Assembly: GCA_015064285.1 (NCBI GenBank)
Contig: SVSN01000020.1
Coordinates: forward strand, 1-42,245
Length of the DNA stretch: 42,245 nucleotides
Reading direction: 5' to 3'
DNA from: Oscillospiraceae bacterium
Lineage (GTDB): Bacteria; Bacillota; Clostridia; Oscillospirales; CAG-272
Shown here: positions 32,016-40,820 of the stretch, in pieces
Numbering within the stretch: position 1 is the stretch's first letter
How the letters are laid out: each line of letters begins with the position of its first letter
The notes under the pieces: generated by a model
What the model saw: only the letters and a program-made list of their open reading frames with translations
Told to the model about the DNA's origin: nothing
The model's database searches: none
Translations under genes and position numbers: made by a program

Positions 32016-33044
32016 ATGGAAAGAAAAATCTGGACGGAAGAAATGCTCGATACCATGCTGACCACGCCCTCTGACGCTCTTTGTGAGGATATGGCGAAGC
32101 TGAACGGGGATATTATGGTGCTGGGTGCCGGCGGTAAAATGGGTCCGACCCTGTGCGTGCTGGCCAAGCGTGCCATGGAAAAAGCCGGTGTGGACAAAAA
32201 GGTGTACGCCGTATCCCGTGGCAGCGATCCCATTGCCAAAGCGTTTATGGAAGCAAACGGGATTGTCACCATTGCGGCGGATCTGCTGGATACAGAAAAG
32301 CTCCGTGCCCTGCCGGATACGGAAAACGTGATTTACATGGCAGGGAAGAAGTTCGGGACTGACGGCAACGAATGGCAGACGTGGGCCATGAATGCCGCCC
32401 TGCCCGCATACACAGCGGAGAAGTTCAAAAATTCCCGGATTGTGGTATTCTCCTCCGGCAACATCTATCCCATGGTACCCGCGTACACCGGCGGCTGTCG
32501 GGAAGAAGATGCCCTTGGGCCTGTGGGGGAATATGCCATGAGCTGTATGGCCAGAGAACGGGTATTTGAATATGCCGCAAACACATGGGGCACAAAGGTA
32601 TTCTTCTATCGGTTGAATTATGCGGTGGATCTGCGGTACGGCGTGATTTACGATATTGCCCGTCAGATTCAGGAAGACAAGCCCATCTCCCTGCGCACCG
32701 CCTGCTTCAACTGCATCTGGCAGGGCAGCGCCAACGAAATCGCCATCCGGGGTCTGCTCCATGCGGATTCTCCTGCCTGCACCATGAATGTTACCGGGCC
32801 GGAAATTCTTTCCGTAAAGGAAACGGCGCTGGAACTGGGACGGTATCTGGGGAAGGAACCGAAGTTTGAAGGGGAACCCGGGGAAAGAGCCCTGCTGAAC
32901 AATTCCGCCAAGGCCATGGAAACCTTCGGCTACCCGGCAGTATCTGCCAAGACCCTGATCCGCTGGCAGGCCCAGTGGCTGCTGGACGGCGGCAGAACCC
33001 TGGACAAGCCCACACATTTTGAAACGAGAGACGGGAAATTCTGA
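32016..33044 (+). CDS. NAD-dependent epimerase/dehydratase family protein, 342 aa
   Basis: The NAD-binding loop is a variant, VLGAGGKMGPTLCVLAKRAM. VVFSSGNIYP contains the short-chain-type Ser, but the expected Tyr-x3-Lys reads YAMSCMARERVFEY, with no Lys at the usual place, so catalysis may differ from classical epimerases. C-terminal segments (TMNVTGPEILSVKETALELG) are those of extended SDR proteins. One base separates it from the amidohydrolase gene. In similar clusters it would oxidise or epimerise a sugar or sugar acid. Confidence 0.85.
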   Translation: MERKIWTEEMLDTMLTTPSDALCEDMAKLNGDIMVLGAGGKMGPTLCVLAKRAMEKAGVDKKVYAVSRGSDPIAKAFMEANGIVTIAADLLDTEKLRALPDTENVIYMAGKKFGTDGNEWQTWAMNAALPAYTAEKFKNSRIVVFSSGNIYPMVPAYTGGCREEDALGPVGEYAMSCMARERVFEYAANTWGTKVFFYRLNYAVDLRYGVIYDIARQIQEDKPISLRTACFNCIWQGSANEIAIRGLLHADSPACTMNVTGPEILSVKETALELGRYLGKEPKFEGEPGERALLNNSAKAMETFGYPAVSAKTLIRWQAQWLLDGGRTLDKPTHFETRDGKF

Positions 33045-33049
33045 GAAAA

Positions 33050-33080
33050 GTAAGATATAAGAAGTGAGAAATAAGAAGTA
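33050..33080 (+). repeat. Heptameric RTAAGAR repeat array 3
   Basis: Units GTAAGAT, ATAAGAA, GTGAGAA, ATAAGAA, GTA between the epimerase stop and the aldolase ribosome site. Same type as 24682-24710 and 24764-24798. Confidence 0.7.
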
Positions 33081-33097
33081 CATACGGGAGAAAACAT

Positions 33098-34180
33098 ATG
33101 ACAAGACATGAAAAGGCGCTGGCGATTCTGCGGGAAGGGACGATTATTCCCGCCACCCCTCTGGCGCTGGATGAAAACAGACAGTTTGACGAAGAAGGCC
33201 AGAGACTGCTGATGCAGTATTATCTCCACTGCGGTGTGGGCGGCATTGCCACAGCGGTGCATTCCACCCAGTTTGCCATCCGGGATCCCCAAATCGGGCT
33301 GTATGAGCCTGTACTGCGGGTTGTGGCGGAGGAAATTGATGCTTTTGAAGCGGAAACCGGACGGGTGATCGTAAAAGTTGCCGGTGTCTGCGGGGAAGCG
33401 GAGCAGGCCTGCCGGGAAGCCGAACTGACAAAGAAATACGGTTATGATGCCGTACTGCTCAGCCCCGGTGGACTGGCCCATCTGACGGAAGAAGAACTGC
33501 TGGAACGGACAAAAGCCGTGGCAAAGGTGATGCCGGTGATCGGATTCTATCTGCAGACTGCGGTGGGCGGACGGCTGTTTACGCCCGGATACTGGGAAAA
33601 GCTGTGTGAAATCGACAATGTGGTGGCTATCAAGTGCGCGCCCTTCAACCGGTATCAGACCCTGGATGCAGTGAGAGCCGCTGCCACTTCCGCAAGACGG
33701 AATGAGATTACCCTGTATACCGGCAATGACGACAATATCGTAGCCGATCTGCTGGCAAACTATCGTTTCCGGGTGAACGGAACCGTGTATGAAAAAGGCT
33801 TTGACGGCGGTCTGCTGGGCCACTGGTCCGTATGGACGAAACGGGCGGTGGAACTGTTTGAAACTGTCAGAGAGGCCAAGAAGAACGGTGTGGTGCCGCC
33901 GGAACTGCTGACCATGGCTGCCGCTGTGACCGATTCCAACTCCGCGCTTTTCGATGCCCGGAACAACTTTGCCGGATGCATTGCGGGGCTTCATGAAGTG
34001 CTGCGCAGACAGGGACTGATGAAGACCATCTACTGCCTGGATCCCGAAGAAACCCTTTCTCCCGGACAGGCGGAAGATATTACCAGAATCGGCAGAGAAT
34101 ATCCTGAACTGTGCGACGATGACTTCATCGCGGAAAACATTGAAAGCTGGAAGGAAAAAATCCGGAAGGTAACAGAATAA
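33098..34180 (+). CDS. Dihydrodipicolinate synthase / N-acetylneuraminate lyase family aldolase, 360 aa
   Basis: A (beta/alpha)8 class I aldolase with the Schiff-base Lys at K179 (NVVAIKCAPF) and Tyr at position 151 (GFYLQTAVGG). The N-terminal half is typical (TIIPATPLALDE, YLHCGVGGIATAVHST), but the usual GTTGE pyruvate-binding motif is changed to GIATAVHS. It is also longer than DapA (about 290 aa). It is therefore unlikely to be a lysine-pathway enzyme and more likely a catabolic aldolase for a keto sugar acid. GGGAG before ATG. Confidence 0.87.
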   Translation: MTRHEKALAILREGTIIPATPLALDENRQFDEEGQRLLMQYYLHCGVGGIATAVHSTQFAIRDPQIGLYEPVLRVVAEEIDAFEAETGRVIVKVAGVCGEAEQACREAELTKKYGYDAVLLSPGGLAHLTEEELLERTKAVAKVMPVIGFYLQTAVGGRLFTPGYWEKLCEIDNVVAIKCAPFNRYQTLDAVRAAATSARRNEITLYTGNDDNIVADLLANYRFRVNGTVYEKGFDGGLLGHWSVWTKRAVELFETVREAKKNGVVPPELLTMAAAVTDSNSALFDARNNFAGCIAGLHEVLRRQGLMKTIYCLDPEETLSPGQAEDITRIGREYPELCDDDFIAENIESWKEKIRKVTE

Positions 34181-34197
34181 CACTGCGGAGGTACCGT

Positions 34198-35802
34198 ATG
34201 AATCTGTATGCCATTGATGCTCTGGGCAGAAAAATGCCGGAGAATGTGCCCGCTCCCCGGGAAAACCGGCTGGTGGGGATGTTTTACTTCCTTTGGCTGG
34301 GGGAACACGGCAGACACAAGCCCTATGATATATCCAAAATTCTGGCCGCAGATCCCGATGCCGGATACAAGCCGGACAGCGATGTGTGGGGCAGTGTGGG
34401 CACCTACCATCACTGGGGTGAGCCTTTCTACGGCTACTATTACAGCGATGACGAATGGGTGATCCGCCGACATATGAAGCTGCTGACCCAGGCCGGAGTG
34501 GATTTCCTCTTTTTTGATACCACCAACGCTGTGATCTATGAGAAGAATGTGAAAATTGTGCTGAAGGTGCTTTCCGAATACACGGAAAGAGGGCTTGCGG
34601 CGCCGAAGGTAATGTTCTATACCAATACCGCTTCCGGTGAAACGGTGCAGAGAATATACAATTCCATATACAAGCCGGGGTACTGCGAAAATACATGGTT
34701 CCGCATGGACGGAAAACCGGTGATCATTGCAGTGCCGGAGGAATGCTCTCCGGAAACCAGAGCGTTTTTCAACATCAAGCTGTCCCAGTGGCCAAACGAA
34801 GCGGACAAAGCCGGCGGCTGGCCCTGGATGGACTTTGTAAAACCTCAGCGCGCTTTCCCCAATCTGAACGGTGTGCCGGAGGTAATAAACGTGTCCGTTG
34901 CCCAGCATCCCCAGATCCGGTTCGGGGATTCCGCCATGTACGGGGAAACTGCCAACTGCGGCCGTTCCTACCACGGAGGCAGAGAAGACAAGTTTGAGGG
35001 CAGCTTCCATCACGGTTTCAACTTTGCCGAACAGTTTGAGAGAGCCCTGGAAGCCGATGTGCCTGTGACGCTGGTAACCGGATGGAACGAATGGATCGCC
35101 GGACGCTGGCCCGGGACTCCTGAGCGGCCGATCATGTTCGTGGACTGTGCCAACTACGAGTACAGCCGGGACATCGAAATGATGCGGGACGGGTATTTCG
35201 ACAACTATTATCTTCAGCTTTGCGGATACATCCGGCGGCTCAAGGGGATGGAAGCGGACAGAGTGTACGAAACCGGCCAGCAGGCAGTCTATGCAGGCTA
35301 CGGGGACGGGAACATGGATCGCTGTCATCCCGGGTATGACAGAACCTATGAAAACAGAACCGGCAGAAACGCCATTGCAAAGCTGACTTTGTCCCACAAG
35401 CCGGATGCGCTGATCGTCAAGGTGGAAACGGAAGCGCCGATCGATACCTCCGACCGGACGGGTGCCTATATGCGTCTGTACCTGACTGTGGGCGAAAAGG
35501 AAACCTGGGGGTATGACTACGTCATCTGTCCCACGGATACGGAACGGTGTCTGATCTGTGCAGCGGAGGACGGAATAAAGCCCGGTGCTGTGCTGGCGGT
35601 GGGGAATTTCAGCTTCGTAACCGAAAGTCTCTGCCATGTGAAGATTCCCTTTGATGCCATCGGCATTACGGGAGACACCTTCCGTGTGTGCTGCAAAGCA
35701 GCAGATGCCAGGTGCGAGATCACCAAAGCCGAAGATTTCTACGATACAGGAGACTGTCTGCCCATGGGTCGGGCGGATGTGGTCTACCGTGGTAAACGCT
35801 GA
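34198..35802 (+). CDS. GH99/GH71-like glycosidase-type protein with C-terminal domain, 534 aa
   Basis: The N-terminal ~360 residues look like a TIM-barrel of the GH71/99-like (WbsX-type) group. Seen in order are GMFYFLWLGEHGRH, HHWGEPFYGYYYSDDEWVIR, QAGVDFLFFDTTNA and VTLVTGWNEWIAGRWPG. The C-terminal ~150 residues form a beta-sandwich-like domain resembling a carbohydrate-binding module (LYLTVGEKETWGYDYVICPT). No signal peptide, so it works inside the cell. The gene lies 17 nt after the aldolase and 11 nt before AraC. It probably releases the sugar that the upstream enzymes process. Confidence 0.75.
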   Translation: MNLYAIDALGRKMPENVPAPRENRLVGMFYFLWLGEHGRHKPYDISKILAADPDAGYKPDSDVWGSVGTYHHWGEPFYGYYYSDDEWVIRRHMKLLTQAGVDFLFFDTTNAVIYEKNVKIVLKVLSEYTERGLAAPKVMFYTNTASGETVQRIYNSIYKPGYCENTWFRMDGKPVIIAVPEECSPETRAFFNIKLSQWPNEADKAGGWPWMDFVKPQRAFPNLNGVPEVINVSVAQHPQIRFGDSAMYGETANCGRSYHGGREDKFEGSFHHGFNFAEQFERALEADVPVTLVTGWNEWIAGRWPGTPERPIMFVDCANYEYSRDIEMMRDGYFDNYYLQLCGYIRRLKGMEADRVYETGQQAVYAGYGDGNMDRCHPGYDRTYENRTGRNAIAKLTLSHKPDALIVKVETEAPIDTSDRTGAYMRLYLTVGEKETWGYDYVICPTDTERCLICAAEDGIKPGAVLAVGNFSFVTESLCHVKIPFDAIGITGDTFRVCCKAADARCEITKAEDFYDTGDCLPMGRADVVYRGKR

Positions 35803-35813
35803 CAGGGGGAAAT

Positions 35814-36692
35814 ATGGATCATGCCAGCCGGATAACGGCTTCCAAAAAACTGAGCCGGTATAAACTCCATCTGCAGAATGGACTGTTCTGGGGCAATGTG
35901 ATCTGGTGCCGGACGGCGTACAGTGAAAAGGAAGGGATGGTTTCCACTACGCTGAACCAACATACCTTCTATGAACTGCATTATGTACTGGTAGGAGAAT
36001 TGGAAGCCACCGTTGACAGTGGCACGCCATTTACAGTGGGGGCGGGACAGTTCGTGCTGATTCCGCCCCGCCGTCCCCACTGCATCCGTCCTCTCAGCGG
36101 CAATATGGAAAAACTGGTGTGCGGGTTTGCCCTGGACAGCGAAGCGGAATTTGTCCGGCAGGCGCTGGAACTTCTGGACGCCGAACAGGTCTATTCCGCT
36201 TCTGCCGCCATGCCTGTGTATGTGGACTGGATGCTGGAGAATGCGCTGGCCAGCCGGGCGGGTACCACAGCAGCGCTGAACAATCTGCTGGAATGTCTGC
36301 TTCTGGAGGTACTGCGGCAGATCTGTCCGAACAGTCTGGAAAAAACTGAGGACCGGAAGGTGTTTGAAAACGACATCCGGATCCGGGAAATCCAGGAATA
36401 TATTGAACAAAACATTGACGGACGGCTGACCGGCGAAAATGTGGCCCGGCATATGAACATCAGCCTGCGGCACCTGAACCGGCTGACTGACCGGTATCTG
36501 GGCTGTTCCGTTGGAGAACTGATCACCAGACAAAGGCTGATCTACATCAAGGAACTGCTGTATTCCCATCAGCTGACCCTGCGGGATATTGCGGAACGGA
36601 CGGGATTCCAGTCGGAATATGCCCTGAATCGGTTTTTCAAACAGCATGAAGGGATGTCCATCGGGGTATATCGGCGCAGTCTGGAAAGTTGA
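35814..36692 (+). CDS. AraC-family transcriptional regulator, 292 aa
   Basis: Residues about 20-110 are a cupin-type sugar-sensing domain (FYELHYVLVGELEATVDSGT, GAGQFVLIPPRRPH). Residues about 190-290 hold the two helix-turn-helices (LTGENVARHMNISLRHLNRL and LRDIAERTGFQSEYALNRFF). As the last gene of the sugar operon it probably controls that operon, the surface protein downstream, or both. GGGGG lies before ATG. Three TGTCCGAWAAT-like sites follow (36693, 36899, 36919). Confidence 0.92.
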   Translation: MDHASRITASKKLSRYKLHLQNGLFWGNVIWCRTAYSEKEGMVSTTLNQHTFYELHYVLVGELEATVDSGTPFTVGAGQFVLIPPRRPHCIRPLSGNMEKLVCGFALDSEAEFVRQALELLDAEQVYSASAAMPVYVDWMLENALASRAGTTAALNNLLECLLLEVLRQICPNSLEKTEDRKVFENDIRIREIQEYIEQNIDGRLTGENVARHMNISLRHLNRLTDRYLGCSVGELITRQRLIYIKELLYSHQLTLRDIAERTGFQSEYALNRFFKQHEGMSIGVYRRSLES

Positions 36693-37002
36693 TGTCCGAA
36701 AATGTGGAATTCAGGTCTTTTCCTGTTGCTGTATGCGGTTTTTGTGAAATGAATATAATGAGAAAATTCACGAACCTACAGTGCGGAATTGTGCATGTAG
36801 CGGATAAAAGACTTGAAAATGCAGAAATGAACAGGTATTATAAACGAAAAAACGTCTCTTTGCTTTTCTGTCTTATGATTTTTGCGGAATCCGGACTTGT
36901 CCGAAATAGATATTAGTATGTCCGATAATGGTATTGTACTTTGCAGAAAAAGCGCTATAATAAAGACAGAAGTTCATTTCTATTTCACAAAGGAGACATA
37001 TC
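36693..37002. other. Intergenic region with TGTCCGAWAAT repeats and a promoter
   Basis: About 310 bases without a credible gene. TGTCCGAAAATG (36693), TGTCCGAAATAG (36899) and TGTCCGATAATG (36919) are direct repeats, the last two exactly 20 bp apart and just upstream of the -35 box at 36934. A 75-codon frame here has no ribosome site. Confidence 0.6.
36934..36961 (+). promoter_or_regulatory. Promoter of the surface-protein gene
   Basis: TTGTAC (36934-36939), 16-bp spacer, TATAAT (36956-36961), with direct repeats immediately upstream. Confidence 0.78.
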
Positions 37003-37872
37003 ATGAAACGTATTATCTGTTCCATCCTGATGGCGGCTTTGCTGGCTGTAACCGTAATGGCTGCTGATGTTCCGTTTACCCAGTTCTATAAGGCTGCTGA
37101 TCTGCCGCTGGACGGTTCCGCGATCGGCACAACAACATTCGCAGGTTCCATCAACGACAAGGTTCTTACCTGTAACGAAAAGGGCGACGACGCCTCCGGT
37201 ACCGGTGTTACCTTTACCTTTACCGTTCCGGAAGACGGCGCCTACACCATCTGGGGTCGTGTATACTATCCCAGCCAGTCCAACAACTCCATCCACTACT
37301 CCGTGGACGGCGGTGAATCCTTGATCTGGGACTTCCCGGATGAAGATGACACCCCCGGTGAAACCGATCCTGCTCTGATGCCCGTCTGCTATGGTTCCTG
37401 GCAGTACTTCTATCTGACCTATCGTCAGGACGGTACTTTCACCGACACCAATATGCAGGGCTGGTGGTCCATTGAAAACAACCAGTGGCGTCACGCTCCC
37501 AATGTGCTGAACCTTACCGCCGGTGAACATTCCATTCACTTTGTAGGCCGTGAAACCGGTTGGTACATCGATGAATTCGTGGTAACCGAACTGGGCGTGG
37601 AAGACTATGACCCCAACTATTACGATGGCAACAGTGCCATTCTGGATCCCTGTCAGTTCTGCGGTACTTACTGGCAGCACTACTATAAAGACATTTATGC
37701 CGCTACCGGTGTAACTGCTGAACAGTACTACAACGAAACCCTGTACCCCGCTGCGGAAATTGTTGACGGTGCGGATGGCCCTGCCACTGCCCCCCAGACC
37801 ATGGATGTAACCGTTGTGCTGGCTGCCTGTGCCGCGCTGACCGGTGCCATCGTTTCCAGAAAACGCAGATGA
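37003..37872 (+). CDS. Secreted, C-terminally anchored beta-sandwich surface protein, 289 aa
   Basis: A signal peptide (MKRIICSILMAALLAVTVMA, cleavage after about residue 20) starts the protein. A region like a carbohydrate-binding module follows (FTFTVPEDGAYTIWGRVYYP, NLTAGEHSIHFVGRETGWYI), with many Trp and Tyr. Residues near 258-289 form a sorting-type tail: PATAPQTMD, hydrophobic VTVVLAACAALTGAIV, basic SRKRR. PQTxD tails occur in gut clostridia as sortase-like signals. Codon use is biased toward abundant expression. AAAGGAG precedes the ATG. It may present bound glycans to the cell; ligand unknown. Confidence 0.78.
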   Translation: MKRIICSILMAALLAVTVMAADVPFTQFYKAADLPLDGSAIGTTTFAGSINDKVLTCNEKGDDASGTGVTFTFTVPEDGAYTIWGRVYYPSQSNNSIHYSVDGGESLIWDFPDEDDTPGETDPALMPVCYGSWQYFYLTYRQDGTFTDTNMQGWWSIENNQWRHAPNVLNLTAGEHSIHFVGRETGWYIDEFVVTELGVEDYDPNYYDGNSAILDPCQFCGTYWQHYYKDIYAATGVTAEQYYNETLYPAAEIVDGADGPATAPQTMDVTVVLAACAALTGAIVSRKRR

Positions 37873-37915
37873 GTATACCTCAAAAACGTAAGAATAGCAG
37901 AGAATTGTTTTTTCA

Positions 37916-37951
37916 CAAAAAATACCTGGTCTTTTGGGATCAGGTATTTTT
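37916..37951. terminator. Bidirectional terminator, surface protein / feoB
   Basis: AAAATACCTG pairs with CAGGTATTTT around a 12-nt loop, with T/A runs outside. Confidence 0.85.
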
Positions 37952-37955
37952 GTGT

Positions 37956-39782
37956 TCAGGAAAGGATGAGATGAATAAGCTCCGTTCCCCATCGGATCAG
38001 GGCACAGCCTGCAAGCCCCACAAGTACAGGCAGAAGCACTGCTGCCGCTGTCCACTTGCCGGGGCTGTCTTCTCCCTGCAGTTCCCGGCGGATGGTCAGA
38101 ATGGTGGTGGAACAGGGCCAGTGGAACAGGGTAAACCACAGCACGCAAAGCACCGTGACACCGTTCCAGCCTTCCCCAAGCAGAGCCGCAAAGGAATCTC
38201 CGGCTGTATGACCGTAACCGGTGAGGACAAGGGGCAGGAAGATTTCCGCCGCCGGGAGTGACAGGATAAAAGCGGTCAGAATTACTCCATCCATGCCGAA
38301 AAAGCAGGCAAAAGGATCCAGAAACCGGATGATGTGGGAAAGGAGCACTTTGTCGCCAATGAGGATATGGTTCAGCAGCCACAGTACCCCGCCTGCCGGT
38401 GCTGCAACCGATACCGCTCTGCCCAACACCAGAAAGGTTCTGTCCAGCACCGATCGTACCAGCACCTGCCCCACCTGCGGAATCCGGTAAGATGGCAGTT
38501 CCAATGTGAAAGCGGATGGGGTACCTCTGAGAATGGTGATACTGAGCAGGCGGCAGAGAAGCAGTGTGACCGATACGCAGAGCAGAAATACCAGCATCAG
38601 CAGAACCGTCTGCAGGGTGCCGGATGCCTCCCTGCCCGCTGTCAGAAATACCAGCGCACCGGTGAGAAAGAGTACCATGGGCAGTCTGCCGTTGCAGGGC
38701 ATGAATGCATTGGTCAGGATCGCCAGCTTCCGTTCTCTGGGAGAATCGATGATCCGGCACCCGGTGACGCCCGCCGCATTACAGCCCAGACCCATCAGCA
38801 TGGTCAGCGCCTGTTTTCCGCAGGCACCGCAGCCGCAGAACAGTCTGTCGGTATTGAACGCCGCCCTGGGGAGATATCCCAGATCTTCAAGCAGAGTGAA
38901 CAGGGGAAAGAAAACAGCCATAGGCGGCAGCATAACTGCAATCACCTGGGTCAGTGTGGCAAGAACACCGTCGGCAAGAAAGGAAACCAGTACCGGCGGC
39001 AGATGCATCCACAGGAGAAAATCCCGGCACAGGGGCAGAAGGAAGGAAAACAGAGTTTCCAGCCCAGCGGAAAGATACCCGGCTCCCCGGATGGTCAGCC
39101 AGAAAACCACAAGAACAAACAGCGCCATAATGGGATAGGCTGTAACCTTGCCGGTGAACAGCCGGTCGAGAAACATCTCCCGCCTGTGGACGGTGTCAGG
39201 TTGTTGGGAAATCACCTGCATGGCAATGCTGTCCGCCAGTGCCGGAATTTCTTCTGCAGAATAAGCAGGACAATTATTTGCTGCAGGAGCAAGGGCAGCC
39301 TTAACTACAGTGTCTTTCAGAAGATCAAGACCGGCCTTTTTCCGGGCGGTGCAGGGGACTACCGGACAACCCAGCAGTGCGGACAGTCTGTCTGTATCCA
39401 CCGCAATCCCACGCTTTTTCGCTTCATCCATCAGATTCAGACACAGCACACAGCGTGGCGTCACTTGCAGAATCTGCAGTGCCAGTATCAGATTCCGGGA
39501 AAGAGTAACGCTGTCACAGACGATCACTGTACAGTCCGCCGGATCTGTCAGCAGAAAATCCCGGGTGACGATTTCTTCGGGAGAATGGGCATCCAGTGAA
39601 TAGGTGCCGGGAACATCGGTGATATGGATGGTATGACCGTCATGGAGAAAGGTACCTGTTTTGGTATCCACCGTTTTACCGGGCCAGTTTCCCGTATGCT
39701 GCCGCAGGCCGGTGAGAGCGTTGAACACGGTACTTTTGCCTACATTGGGGTTTCCTGCCAGTGCTGCGCGGATAATACTCAT
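37956..39782 (-). CDS. feoB: Ferrous iron transporter FeoB, 608 aa
   Basis: The N-terminal GTPase domain has G1 GNPNVGKST (10-18), the switch-I region HTGNWPGKTVDTKTG, G3 DVPGTYSL (56-63) and G4 NLMD. About 60 linker residues lead to a membrane part with several helices and two Gate-like segments (GLGCNAAGVTGCRI and a second block later). FeoB imports Fe2+ across the cytoplasmic membrane. The start at 39782 follows GGAG and overlaps the feoA stop as ATGA; an upstream in-frame ATG would overlap feoA more. At 608 aa it is a short version lacking a C-terminal extension. Confidence 0.95.
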   Translation of the reverse strand: MSIIRAALAGNPNVGKSTVFNALTGLRQHTGNWPGKTVDTKTGTFLHDGHTIHITDVPGTYSLDAHSPEEIVTRDFLLTDPADCTVIVCDSVTLSRNLILALQILQVTPRCVLCLNLMDEAKKRGIAVDTDRLSALLGCPVVPCTARKKAGLDLLKDTVVKAALAPAANNCPAYSAEEIPALADSIAMQVISQQPDTVHRREMFLDRLFTGKVTAYPIMALFVLVVFWLTIRGAGYLSAGLETLFSFLLPLCRDFLLWMHLPPVLVSFLADGVLATLTQVIAVMLPPMAVFFPLFTLLEDLGYLPRAAFNTDRLFCGCGACGKQALTMLMGLGCNAAGVTGCRIIDSPRERKLAILTNAFMPCNGRLPMVLFLTGALVFLTAGREASGTLQTVLLMLVFLLCVSVTLLLCRLLSITILRGTPSAFTLELPSYRIPQVGQVLVRSVLDRTFLVLGRAVSVAAPAGGVLWLLNHILIGDKVLLSHIIRFLDPFACFFGMDGVILTAFILSLPAAEIFLPLVLTGYGHTAGDSFAALLGEGWNGVTVLCVLWFTLFHWPCSTTILTIRRELQGEDSPGKWTAAAVLLPVLVGLAGCALIRWGTELIHLILS

Positions 39783-40030
39783 ATGTTTTCTCCTTCCGGC
39801 AGACAAACAGTCACAAGAGCAGCGTCTTTTTGCCGCAGGGCAATCAGGGTACCGCGGATCCGATAGGCAAGCGGATCACCAAGGGGGCTTTGAAAAACGA
39901 ATGTAACCCGGCTGCCTTCCGTGAAACCCAGATCCCGCAGTCGGAAGGTAAGACCTCTGCCGCCTTCATCCAGATGCTGAATGATACCTGTTTCTCCCGG
40001 CTGCAGGGAGGATAATTGCATTTCCATCAT
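39779..40030 (-). CDS. feoA: FeoA-family SH3-like protein, 83 aa
   Basis: SSLQPGETGIIQHLDEGGRG, LTFRLRDLGFTEGSRVTFVF and a final block of IALRQKDAALVTV make up the small SH3-like FeoA fold that works with FeoB in the cytosol. ATG 40030 has AAGGAG nine bases upstream. It overlaps feoB by 4 nt, so the two are coupled. No clear Fur-type site could be found by eye in the 100 bases upstream. Confidence 0.92.
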   Translation of the reverse strand: MMEMQLSSLQPGETGIIQHLDEGGRGLTFRLRDLGFTEGSRVTFVFQSPLGDPLAYRIRGTLIALRQKDAALVTVCLPEGENI

Positions 40031-40127
40031 TTTCCGATGCTCCTTGCTGTACAAACGATTTTTCGATGCTGTTTTCAGTGTATGCACCGGAAGACACGGC
40101 GGACATCGTTATTTTTTCATCCCAGGG

Positions 40128-40156
40128 TTGCAATGGACGGACGGTTATGTTATACT
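40128..40156 (+). promoter_or_regulatory. Promoter of the DUF975/glycosidase operon
   Basis: TTGCAA (40128-40133), 17-bp spacer, TATACT (40151-40156). Confidence 0.78.
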
Positions 40157-40188
40157 GATACTGGAAATATATTGTTGGAGGTACGATT

Positions 40189-40788
40189 ATGTTATATGCA
40201 AAGGATTTCCGGCAGGCGGCGAGACAGAAACTGGCCGGATGCTGGATTACGGCGGTGCTCTGTGCACTGGTATACAGTGTTCTGGCGGGTGCACTGCAGG
40301 CTACCGTGATCGGAGTGATACTGCTTGGCGGCCCTTTCTGGTGGGGATATCATTCCTTCTGGCTGGCGCAGATCCGCTGGCAGAAACCGGGACTTGAGAA
40401 GCTGTTCGATGGGCTGCAGAAATGTTTTGTGAACAGCATTGCGGTATACCTGCTGCAGGGGATCTTCACATTTCTGTGGGGACTGCTGTTTGTAATTCCC
40501 GGCATTGTCAAAGGATACAGCTACGCTATGGCACCCTTTATTCTGGCGGATAACCCCGGCATGGATGCCATCGAAGTGATCGATACCAGCCGGAACATGA
40601 TGACCGGCAACAAGTGGCGGCTGTTCTGTCTGGATATGAGCTTTATCGGCTGGCATATTCTCTGCGGGCTGACCATGGGGATCGGCTATCTGTGGCTCTC
40701 TCCCTACATTGCCTGCTCCAGAGCACAGTTCTATGAAGCGGTGCGGACGGAATATGAAATGAAAGCCTCTGCACAGCAGACGATATGA
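40189..40788 (+). CDS. DUF975-family integral membrane protein, 199 aa
   Basis: Several hydrophobic segments are visible: about 20-50, 80-110 (LLQGIFTFLWGLLFVIPGIV) and 145-175. The family hallmark KGYSYAMAPFILADNPGMDA and VIDTSRNMMTGNKWRLFCLD follow. DUF975 members are membrane proteins of unknown function, common in Firmicutes. GGAGG precedes the ATG. It is 32 nt before the glycosidase-like gene and likely cotranscribed. Confidence 0.9.
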   Translation: MLYAKDFRQAARQKLAGCWITAVLCALVYSVLAGALQATVIGVILLGGPFWWGYHSFWLAQIRWQKPGLEKLFDGLQKCFVNSIAVYLLQGIFTFLWGLLFVIPGIVKGYSYAMAPFILADNPGMDAIEVIDTSRNMMTGNKWRLFCLDMSFIGWHILCGLTMGIGYLWLSPYIACSRAQFYEAVRTEYEMKASAQQTI

Positions 40789-40820
40789 AAGAATAATACT
40801 TTCCACAGGAGGACATGACA

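Noticed and set aside
36689-36916. 75-codon frame after the AraC gene
   Set aside because: No ribosome site, no family resemblance, and it overlaps repeats that look regulatory.
40031-40127. Fur/iron box upstream of feoA
   Set aside because: No GATAATGATAATC-like palindrome is present, so iron regulation could not be supported from sequence.
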